Notes under the pieces: generated by a model | Database searches by the model: none | What the model was told of the DNA's origin: nothing | The model's input: only the letters and a program-made list of their open reading frames with translations | Assembly (NCBI GenBank): GCA_937946835.1 | Contig: CALFAV010000025.1 | Coordinates: 1-35,237, forward strand | Origin: an uncultured Verrucomicrobiae bacterium | Lineage (GTDB): Bacteria > Verrucomicrobiota > Verrucomicrobiia > Limisphaerales > J093 | Direction of reading: 5' to 3' | Length of the DNA stretch: 35,237 nucleotides | Program-made: the position numbers and the translations under genes | Part shown: in pieces, positions 1-6,964 of the stretch | How the letters are laid out: every line of letters starts with the position of its first letter | Numbering within the stretch: position 1 is the stretch's first letter

Positions 1-930
1 TGGCGTTGAGGTAAACGCCCGCACTGCTGCCGCTGTCGGCGTAGCAGTGCGCCGGCTGGCCCTGCCAGAGCGAACGATTCCGATCGAGCATGGGCAGGAG
101 CTGGTCGCTCACGTCCTTGGGACTGCCCACATGGCTGTCGCAGAGCAACGGCCCCACCCAGAGCGTCTGCCACGAGAGCGCCAGGTGGCCCCGGTAGTTG
201 ATCGCCGCGCCCTCGGCTCGTAGCGCAGGTTTCCAACCTGCTGACTTGAGCCGCTGTGGCAGCGGCGAAAGGGATTGCCAGAGCGGAGCGATGGCAAGGC
301 CCGAAGGGCCGAGCGAGCGGGAACGAGCGAGCCAATCGCCGACTTCCAGTCGGCAGGAGGTCGCCGCCGGACCAGCGGTCTGCGGGTTGGAAACCCGCGA
401 TCCAGCAGACTGGCAGTCTGCGCTACCGAGCTTCGCGCTCGTCCGGGGGGAAATACCCGGGCCAGTTGGGTGTCGTCAAAGAACACCTCGCGCTGGCCGG
501 CGTGGAGCCGCCGCCGGCGGTCGGCCTGCTGCCAGACCCACGCCACGAACTCATGCAAGAGCCGCCGCAACGCCGCGACGCTTTCCTCGGACTGTTCGCG
601 CAGCCACTGGCCGACCTGGGATTGATCGGCGAACTTGCCCACGCCGAAGAGCTCGCGCGCCAGCGGATCGTCGTTGAGCGCCTCGCTGTCCGAGAGGCAA
701 CCGCCCCCCGAGCACAGCGCATAGATCAACTGGCCGATGATCACCTCCGGCCCGTAACCCCGCCGCTTGTCCTTGCGGGGATCGAGGCAGGAGAGCCGGC
801 GCAGCTTGTTCCACAGGTCGAAGCGCCGGGCCATGGCCTCGACGGCGACCAGGCCGGCGTGGATGGACTGATCGGTGTTGGCGACAAACTGCAGCTTGAG
901 CCAGGTGTGTTTCTTGGTGATGGCAGGCAT
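1..930 (-). pseudogene. DDE-type transposase, interrupted and cut by the window edge
   Basis: The gene reads leftwards from a start at 930 (MPAITKKHTW) and runs off the left edge. The first ~150 residues are a typical insertion-sequence transposase N-terminus (GGGCLSDSEAL, FGVGKFADQSQVGQWL) leading to a catalytic-type FFDDTQLA stretch at about 480-460. The frame then enters a 207-nt hairpin repeat (220-426). Beyond it the transposase resumes in a different frame, with EGAAINYRGHLALSWQTLW and, nearer the edge, YADSGSSAG. Codon phase shifts across the repeat, so no full-length protein can be made. The overall pattern resembles IS1380/IS4-like transposases, but the exact family is uncertain. No terminal inverted repeat of the insertion sequence was identified near 930-1000. 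Confidence 0.8.
220..426. repeat. Hairpin repeat copy A, inserted in the transposase
   Basis: A 207-nt block bounded by inverted ends GTAGCGCAG (220-228) and CTGCGCTAC (418-426). It contains four hairpins, each with 6-7 bp arms around a three-base loop: CAGGTT-TCC-AACCTG (226-240), GCCGACT-TCC-AGTCGGC (338-354), GCGGGTT-GGA-AACCCGC (382-398) and GCAGACT-GGC-AGTCTGC (405-421). Between them is a GAGCG/GAACGAGCGAGCC-rich spacer. The block splits the transposase reading frame, so it arrived after the insertion sequence. No clear target-site duplication is visible. Confidence 0.85.
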
Positions 931-1241
931 ACGTTTCCAGGACAAAACGCGCCGAAATAAATTCACCCCAAATGGCAAGCTTTAATCTCACTCGTAACGA
1001 TTGGGGGGAAAATTTTTTGTGGAGCCGACGCCGGACCCAACTGGTCCGTCCGCGCTCGCGCCTGCCTGCCGGGGGGGTACCCCCACAACCCCCGACTGCC
1101 GCCACCCCATTGGCCGGATCCTCCTCGGCCAGGATGGTTACCCGCACCGGGTTCGATCCGTTTTCCCGATTGCCCGGCAGTCCGGCTCCGGTAGGATGTT
1201 TTTGCCGAAAAGACCCCGCCCGAGCGGGGCATGGCACTGGC
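931..1241. other. Intergenic leader between transposase and GlnD-like gene
   Basis: This 311-nt stretch lies between two divergent genes. It holds a perfect 12-nt palindrome GGGGGTACCCCC (1073-1084) and a short hairpin CCCCGC-CCGA-GCGGGG (1214-1229) immediately before the start of the downstream gene. An open frame continues upstream through the region from 972, but its translation is low-complexity and unlike the downstream protein, so it is treated as leader. No convincing -35/-10 pair was seen. Confidence 0.4.
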
Positions 1242-3860
1242 ATGGAAGCGTGGATTCGGAAAGCCCGGGAGGCCCTGAACCGCGAGGGACCCCGCGTGGC
1301 GTTCGAGCGCTGGATGGCGACCAACGACGCCCGCATCCGTCAGCCCGAGCTGGACAACGGCCGCGAGCTGGCGACCGAGCGCACGGCCATCTACCTCGCC
1401 GCCGTGGCCGCGTGGGCCGAGCGGGAGCGGACCGCGTTCGGCTACGACCGGCCGTTCGCGGTCGTGGCCATTGGCGGCACCGGTCGGGGCGAAATGGCGC
1501 CCTGCTCGGACAACGACTTTGCGCTGCTCTTTGACGACGAGCTCGAGGGCAACGCCTTCCTCGCCCACCTGCAGCAGCAGATCCTGCAAAGCGATCGGTT
1601 CGAGCGCGAGCACGGCTTTGTCTGCAACGCCCTCCCGTTCAACCTCGAGGCGGTCCCGGACCTGGCCGGCAAGCAGCTCAATGCCTTCCTGGACATGCGC
1701 CCGGTGTACGACCCGCACGGGCTGGCGGACCTCTTCCGCGAGCGCATCCGCGCCACGTGCGACACCTTCGAGCACTTCCTGCACGTGCGCGGTTTCTGGA
1801 AGGACCACTGGGAAAAGGCGGCCGACGAATGCGAACGGCTGGACCGGTTCGACATCAAAAACGACGGCCTGCGTCTGTTCCTGGCGGGCATCTGGACCCT
1901 GGCCGGCCAGCGCTTCCAGCACAGCGCCGAGATTTACGCCGCGCTGGAGGACCCGCGCGACCTGGCGGCCTACGAGTTTCTGATGCGCGTGCGGGCGTTT
2001 GTGCACCTGCGCCAGCGCGGCCGGCACCGTCCACTGGGTGGCGGCAACCATCCCGAGGATGTGCTCCGGTTCGAGGATTTTCTGGCCTTCGGCGAACTGC
2101 TCGGGCCGGAGGCCGGCGAGCGCGAGCGCTTCGAATTCGCCAACGAGGTGCGCGCCCGGCTCCTGGCCGCCCGCCGCCGGGTGGCGCGCTTTGCCAAAAG
2201 CGTCATCCAGCGCGTGCTCAAGGCTGGCCGGCCGGTGGCGCCGGGCAGTCCCATCGTCTTCGGCCTGGGCGGGCTGTCCCACACCACGGCCCACTGCTGC
2301 CAAACCCCGCGCGAAAAAAGCCGGGCCGCGCTAAGCCTGTTGCTGGCGGCGCAGCGCTACCAGGTGCCCATTGACCCGACCGAGCTGGAGACCACCTTCC
2401 GCAACGCGGGCGACTGGCTGGAGCCGGTGCCCGAACTGGCGGCCCTGTTTTACGAGCGGCGCGGCAGCCTGGCCCGGACCTTCGCGTTTCTCTCCCAGAT
2501 CGAGGGCGCCGAGGAACGGCTCTTCCCCGGCTACGCCCGCTTCGAGGCGTCCCTGGACGGCCGGGTCATGAGCGAACGCCGGCTCCTGCGCAGCGCCCTC
2601 GAGCGCGAGAAACTGGCCGCGCTGGAACGCTTCGTCGAGGAGGGCCGGCAACTGGCCGCCCGCCGCATTTCCTCCAGCCCCGACGGCCCGCTGGCGCTGG
2701 GCGACCTCCTGCGCCTGGAGGCCGCGCAGTTGGACGCCGAACACCTGGCGGCCATCCGCCTGGCGCTCAAAACCAAGCGCCTGCCCGTGCTGCCCGAGGA
2801 CGAGGCCGCGCGCGCGGACGAAGCCCGACCGCTGCACGAGCGCTTTTCCAGCGGCCTGTCCGGCATCCCGCTGGCGCAGTACTACGAGCGCTACCGCACG
2901 CTGTGCGAGTTCACGCCGGAGACCCTGCGCATCGTCGAGTTCCTGCAGTTGCACCGGCGCGAGTTCAAGGAGCGGTCCGAGTCGGGCCTCAACACCGACG
3001 ACAAGGTGGATGAGTTGGTGACCCTGTGCGGGGACGAGAACCTGCTGCGGGCGCTGTTGGTGTTCACCGGGGCGGACCGCGCGGCGTGGGAATCCGCCGA
3101 GCAGGACCCGGCCCGTTGGTTCAACACCCGCGAGTTGTATGACAAGGCGATGAAGCGCTTCCGGCCGGGGCTGGACGCCCGGGCTGCGCTCGGCGCGGCC
3201 GGTTTCTCCCCGTCGGAACAGGCCATCATCGCCGACTTTGGCGAGGCGTTTTTCGGCGGGGTTTACCGCCAGTACCTCGGCCGCTTTGCCTCGCACCTGC
3301 TGCGGCTGGCGGCCGCGCCGGAGACCACGCCGCCCAAGGTGGTGGTCCTGCGCGACGGCGCCTCGGTCATCGTGGGCGTGGCGGCGTGCGACTACCCCGG
3401 TCTGGCGGCCACGCTCACCGGCTCGCTCTGGAGCTGTCAGGTGGTCTTGCAGCAGGCTCACCTCTTTTCCGCCACCCACCACCACCTGGCGCTGGACTTT
3501 TTCCACGTGGCGCCGGACACCCGCGCGCTGCCGCCCGAACTGCCGCATACCCTCGAACAGGCCGTGCTCCAACACCGCCACATCCACCCCGCCGACGAGG
3601 CCGGTCTGCCCGCCCTGCGCGGGGAAAAAAACCTGAGCGCCTGGCGGGCCGGGCTGTATCGGCTGCGCTTCGAGACGGCCAGCGAGGCCGGCGGCCTGCT
3701 CTACGCGCTGACCTACAAGGTCTTTCGCCACCTGCGCGGCAACATCCACGGGTTGGAGGCGCGCTCGGTGCGCGGGCGCTCTTTTGTGACGGTGTATTTC
3801 CACCTGCCGCCGGACCTCTCGCTCGAGGCCGCGGCGGCGATCGTGCAGGAGCGCTTTTGA
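1242..3860 (+). CDS. GlnD-like nucleotidyltransferase/ACT protein with degenerate HD region
   Basis: A protein of 872 residues, close to the usual GlnD (PII uridylyltransferase) length. Residues 78-97 contain GGTGRGE..PCSDNDF, the nucleotidyltransferase signature with metal-binding D90 and D92. The C-terminus looks like two ACT modules: about 705-780 (VGVAACDYPGLAATLTGSL, then LDFFHV) and about 795-870. The middle region, where GlnD has an HD phosphohydrolase, is alignable only loosely. Around residues 560-645 it reads LLRALLVFTGADR where an HD dyad would be expected, so deuridylylating activity is doubtful. The start at 1242 (MEAWIRKARE) was chosen because the family-like sequence begins there. 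No glnB/glnK or amtB is adjacent. Alternatively it could be a DUF294-like regulator. The nucleotidyltransferase fold is fairly secure; the substrate is not. Confidence 0.65.
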   Translation: MEAWIRKAREALNREGPRVAFERWMATNDARIRQPELDNGRELATERTAIYLAAVAAWAERERTAFGYDRPFAVVAIGGTGRGEMAPCSDNDFALLFDDELEGNAFLAHLQQQILQSDRFEREHGFVCNALPFNLEAVPDLAGKQLNAFLDMRPVYDPHGLADLFRERIRATCDTFEHFLHVRGFWKDHWEKAADECERLDRFDIKNDGLRLFLAGIWTLAGQRFQHSAEIYAALEDPRDLAAYEFLMRVRAFVHLRQRGRHRPLGGGNHPEDVLRFEDFLAFGELLGPEAGERERFEFANEVRARLLAARRRVARFAKSVIQRVLKAGRPVAPGSPIVFGLGGLSHTTAHCCQTPREKSRAALSLLLAAQRYQVPIDPTELETTFRNAGDWLEPVPELAALFYERRGSLARTFAFLSQIEGAEERLFPGYARFEASLDGRVMSERRLLRSALEREKLAALERFVEEGRQLAARRISSSPDGPLALGDLLRLEAAQLDAEHLAAIRLALKTKRLPVLPEDEAARADEARPLHERFSSGLSGIPLAQYYERYRTLCEFTPETLRIVEFLQLHRREFKERSESGLNTDDKVDELVTLCGDENLLRALLVFTGADRAAWESAEQDPARWFNTRELYDKAMKRFRPGLDARAALGAAGFSPSEQAIIADFGEAFFGGVYRQYLGRFASHLLRLAAAPETTPPKVVVLRDGASVIVGVAACDYPGLAATLTGSLWSCQVVLQQAHLFSATHHHLALDFFHVAPDTRALPPELPHTLEQAVLQHRHIHPADEAGLPALRGEKNLSAWRAGLYRLRFETASEAGGLLYALTYKVFRHLRGNIHGLEARSVRGRSFVTVYFHLPPDLSLEAAAAIVQERF

Positions 3861-3911
3861 GCCCCAACCGCGGGCCGCATCCGCCCCCCGCCCGCGCGGC
3901 CGAGACCGCGG

Positions 3912-5024
3912 TCACCAGGGCTTGCGCTCGTTGAGCGCCCGGACAATCGCGCGCCGCAGGGCCAGTGCGTCCACGCTGCCCAGTTGGCGGTACACCACCT
4001 CGCCCTCGGGCGAGAGCAACACGGTGTAGGGCACGGCGCCGGCCCAGTCCGGATCGAAGGCGTTCATGAGCGCTTCGCGGTCGGTCGAGGCGAACAGGAG
4101 GTTGCGGTTCGAGGCCTGCTGTTTTTTGAGGAAGGCCAGCACCGCCGGTTCCTCGTCCGGGCGGTTGACCGAAACGCTCACGAACTCAAAGTCGCGGTGC
4201 CGGTACATGCGGTGGATGGTGACCAGGTCGCCGAATTCCGCCACGCAGGGGGCGCACCACGTGGCCCAGAAGTTGACCAGCCGGAACTTGCCCGAGCCGT
4301 TGCGGCGCAGGGCCGCCAGGGCGGCCGCGTCGGCCTTTTCGAGCGTAACCGGCTCGGCGGCCAGCTTGTCGAGGTGGGCCTTCACCGCGTCCGCCTTGCC
4401 GGCCCATTTGACCGAGCAGCCCACGACCTTGGTTTGTTGGACGGGTGGTTCCCGGCCTTCGAGCAGGGCGTCGAGCGCGTCGCGCAGGTAGTGCACCTTG
4501 ACGTGTTGCGGCCGTTCCGAGTCGTCCACCGCGCCGACGTAGCGCAGCTTGCGCGCGGTGTCGAAGACGAACACGTGGGGCGTGGCCACCGGTCCGTAGG
4601 CGCGCGAGGCGGTCTCGGTGTCGCCATCGTAAAGGTAGGGGAAGTTGAAGCCGCGGTGCTCCGCGCGGAGCTTCATCTCCTCGAACGAATCGCTCAGGTC
4701 GGTCCAGCCCAGCTCGTCCAGGCGCACCGAGCGCGGGTCGTTGGGCGAGATGGCCACCAGGGCCACGCCGCGGGGCCGGTAGTCGGTGACGATCTGTTTC
4801 AGCCGCTCCTCGTAGTACTGCGCGGTGGGGCAATGGTTGCAGGTGAACACCACCACCAGGACGCGGGCGTGGGCAAAGTCCGCCAGCCGGTACTGCCGGC
4901 CGTCCACCCCGGGCAGGTCAAAGTCCGGTGCGGGCGCACCCAGGGGCAGCGTGGGCGGCTGCTCGGCGGCCCGGAGGCCCGCGGCCAGCAGCAGCGACAA
5001 CAGACAGCGGCGCAACGTGGTCAT
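3912..5024 (-). CDS. Exported double thioredoxin-fold protein (AhpC/TSA-like plus TlpA-like)
   Basis: A protein of 370 residues with an N-terminal signal peptide (about 1-20, LLSLLLAAGLRAAE). The first domain (about 25-190) is AhpC/TSA-like: APDFDLPGVDG, VVVFTCNHCPTAQYYEERL with a CNHC pair at 62-65, and a TPHVFVFD segment supplying the expected cis-proline. The second domain (about 235-370) is TlpA/ResA-like, with NFWATWCAPC and the redox pair C257/C260. A further Cys at ~203 (GCSVKW) lies between the domains. It is probably periplasmic and thiol-active. It sits 18 nt after moaA as the last gene of the molybdenum-cofactor operon, which suggests a redox role for exported molybdo- or cytochrome proteins. 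That role is inferred only. Confidence 0.85.
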   Translation of the reverse strand: MTTLRRCLLSLLLAAGLRAAEQPPTLPLGAPAPDFDLPGVDGRQYRLADFAHARVLVVVFTCNHCPTAQYYEERLKQIVTDYRPRGVALVAISPNDPRSVRLDELGWTDLSDSFEEMKLRAEHRGFNFPYLYDGDTETASRAYGPVATPHVFVFDTARKLRYVGAVDDSERPQHVKVHYLRDALDALLEGREPPVQQTKVVGCSVKWAGKADAVKAHLDKLAAEPVTLEKADAAALAALRRNGSGKFRLVNFWATWCAPCVAEFGDLVTIHRMYRHRDFEFVSVSVNRPDEEPAVLAFLKKQQASNRNLLFASTDREALMNAFDPDWAGAVPYTVLLSPEGEVVYRQLGSVDALALRRAIVRALNERKPW

Positions 5025-5042
5025 GGCTCCAGCCTGCCAGAC

Positions 5043-6017
5043 TCACCCCCCCACCGCAACCATCGGCCGGCAGGGGGTGAAGTCCGCGCCGAAGGTGTGC
5101 CCGGCGGGTTTTTGGGCGATGGCCAGGCGGAGCAGCGCGGCCAGCTCGGCCTCGGTGGCATGGCGGCGCAGGGCGGAGCGCAGGTCCACCTCGCCGTGCT
5201 GGCCCAGGCAGGGGCGGATTTTGCCGTCGGCGGTCAGGCGCACCCGGTTGCAGGTCTCGCAAAAGTGCTGAGTGGTGATCGCGCCGATGAAGCCCACCAG
5301 CGCGCCGGTGCGCTCCAACCGGTGGTACTTGGCCGGCCCGTGGCCCAGCCGGGGGTCCGGTTGGGGAACGAGCCGATCGCGGGCGTCCAGGTGCGCCATT
5401 ACCTCGGTGACGGATACAAACCGGGCGGCGTCCAGCGCGTCGGCGTGGCTCACGGGCATCAGCTCGATGAACCGCACCGGCAGGCCGTGCTCGGCGCCGA
5501 ACCGCACCAGCGGCCACCACTCGCTCTCGTTCAAGCCCCGGAGCAACACCACGTTCAACTTCACCCGCTCAAAGCCCGCGGCCACCGCGGCCCGGATGCC
5601 GGCCAGCACGTCGGCCACGTTGCCCCCGGTGATGCGCCGGTACCGGGCCGGATCGAGGGCGTCCAGGCTGATGTTCACCGTGCGCACGCCGGCCGCGCGC
5701 AAGGGCCGCGCCAGACCGGCCAGCCGGGTGCCGTTGGTGGACAGCCCGATGACCTCCACGCCGGGAATGGCCGCCATGCCCCGGGCCAGCTCCACCACGT
5801 CCGCCCGGACCAGCGGCTCGCCCCCGGTGAGCCGGAACTTGCGGAAACCCAGCCCCACCGCCACCCGCACCAGGGCCAGAATCTCGGCCGTGGTCAGATG
5901 GTCGGGGCGTTGCGCCCAGCCCCGATACCCCTCGGGCATGCAGTACAAACACCGCTCGTTGCACCGGTCGGTGATCGAGATGCGCAGGTAGTCAATGCGG
6001 CGGCCAAAAGGGTCCAT
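5043..6017 (-). CDS. moaA: GTP 3',8-cyclase MoaA
   Basis: A radical-SAM enzyme of 324 residues that catalyses the first step of molybdopterin synthesis, converting GTP to 3',8-cyclo-7,8-dihydro-GTP. The N-terminal cluster motif is C19-x3-C23-x2-C26 (CNERCLYC). TGGEPLVR and STNGTRL follow as in the family. The C-terminal cluster that holds the substrate is C253-x2-C256-x13-C270. The protein ends in the double glycine (VGG) required by MoaA. Length and start (MDPFGRRIDYLRISITDRC) are standard. It lies 12 nt after mog and 18 nt before the thioredoxin-like gene, inside the cofactor operon. Confidence 0.97.
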   Translation of the reverse strand: MDPFGRRIDYLRISITDRCNERCLYCMPEGYRGWAQRPDHLTTAEILALVRVAVGLGFRKFRLTGGEPLVRADVVELARGMAAIPGVEVIGLSTNGTRLAGLARPLRAAGVRTVNISLDALDPARYRRITGGNVADVLAGIRAAVAAGFERVKLNVVLLRGLNESEWWPLVRFGAEHGLPVRFIELMPVSHADALDAARFVSVTEVMAHLDARDRLVPQPDPRLGHGPAKYHRLERTGALVGFIGAITTQHFCETCNRVRLTADGKIRPCLGQHGEVDLRSALRRHATEAELAALLRLAIAQKPAGHTFGADFTPCRPMVAVGG

Positions 6018-6029
6018 ACGGGGTTTGAT

Positions 6030-6512
6030 TCAATGCGGGGCTTCGCCGCGCAAATGGGCCACCGCCTCGCGGAGGGCGGGGGCCAGGAGTTCGAGGCATT
6101 CGCGCACGGCGGCGGGTTTGCCCGGCAGGTTGACGATGAGCGTGTGGCCCCGCGTGCCGGCCGTGGCGCGGGAAAGAATGGCCGTCGGGACCCGGCCCCG
6201 CGAGCCGAGGCGCATCGCCTCGCCGAAGCCGGGCAGCTCGCGCTCGAGGACGGCGCGTGTGGCCTCGGGCGTCACGTCCCGCGGCCCGAGGCCCGTGCCC
6301 CCGGTGGTCACAATCAGGTCGCAGCCCGCCTGGTCGGCCAATTCGCGCAGACGGGCGGTGATGAGGGGCGCCTCGTCCGGCACCAGCACGGCCACAAACT
6401 CCGCCTCCCCGCCGAAGACCTCGCGCAGGGCCGACTCGATTTCCGGCCCGCTGCGATCGGCGTACACGCCCGCGCTGGCGCGGTCGCTGATGGTGACGCG
6501 GCCGATTTTCAT
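6030..6512 (-). CDS. mog: Molybdopterin adenylyltransferase (Mog/MoaB family)
   Basis: A protein of 160 residues in the MoCF-binding family, which adenylates molybdopterin before molybdate insertion. The diagnostic TTGGTGLGPRDVTPEAT is present, preceded by TISDRASAG near the N-terminus and followed by NLPGKPAA. It could be named moaB or mog; size and the N-terminal SDRAS motif do not separate them firmly. The start ATG at 6512 overlaps the moaC stop in an ATGA arrangement, which indicates translational coupling. The longer upstream open frame has no homology and was not used. Confidence 0.93.
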   Translation of the reverse strand: MKIGRVTISDRASAGVYADRSGPEIESALREVFGGEAEFVAVLVPDEAPLITARLRELADQAGCDLIVTTGGTGLGPRDVTPEATRAVLERELPGFGEAMRLGSRGRVPTAILSRATAGTRGHTLIVNLPGKPAAVRECLELLAPALREAVAHLRGEAPH

Positions 6513-6964
6513 CGCTTGGTTTTCTCGACCAGGTGCACGCCCTCGAGGCGCATGGCCGGGTCCACCGCCTTGCACATGTCGTAAAGGGTGAGCGCCGCCA
6601 CCGTGACCCCGGTGAGCGCCTCCATTTCCACGCCGGTTTGCGCCCCGGTCTCGGCCGCGCACTCGATGTGGATGTGGTCCCGCTTCACCCGGAAATTCAC
6701 CGCCACGTGGCTCAGGGGAAGCGGGTGGCAGAGCGGGATCAGGTCCGCGGTGCGCTTGGCGGCCTGAATGCCGGCGATCTGCGCCACGGTCAGCACGTCG
6801 CCCTTGGGCAGGGCGCGGCGGCGCAACGCGCGGATGGTCGCCGGCGCGCACACCAGCCGCCCCACGGCCACGGCGCGGCGGTGTTGGACCGGCTTGGCCC
6901 CCACGTTGACCATGCGGGCACCGCCGGCGGGGTCGAGATGCGAAAAATCCCGGGGGTTTTTCAT
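6509..6964 (-). CDS. moaC: Cyclic pyranopterin monophosphate synthase MoaC
   Basis: A protein of 151 residues catalysing the second half of cyclic pyranopterin monophosphate formation together with MoaA. Family motifs are all visible: FSHLDPAGGARMVNVGAKP at the N-terminus, AGIQAAKRTADLIPLCHPLPLSH in the middle, then GVEMEALTGVTVAALTLYDMCKA with the conserved KAVD. Start 6964 (MKNPRDFSHLD) overlaps the TGA of the moaE-moeA gene by ATGA, and its own stop overlaps mog. These overlaps fix both starts and show a single transcript. Confidence 0.97.
   Translation of the reverse strand: MKNPRDFSHLDPAGGARMVNVGAKPVQHRRAVAVGRLVCAPATIRALRRRALPKGDVLTVAQIAGIQAAKRTADLIPLCHPLPLSHVAVNFRVKRDHIHIECAAETGAQTGVEMEALTGVTVAALTLYDMCKAVDPAMRLEGVHLVEKTKR

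Noticed and set aside
220-426. Clustered palindromes as a CRISPR array
   Set aside because: The hairpins differ in sequence and spacing, and there are no regular spacers or cas genes.
972-1241. An N-terminal extension of the GlnD-like protein from a start at 972
   Set aside because: The extra 90 residues are Pro/Arg/Ser-rich, overlap palindromes and lack similarity to the family.
3984-6584. An 866-residue open frame on the plus strand opposite the thioredoxin and moaA genes
   Set aside because: It is antisense to genes with clear catalytic motifs and its translation is Gly/His/Val-rich without domains. Such mirror frames are expected at this GC content.
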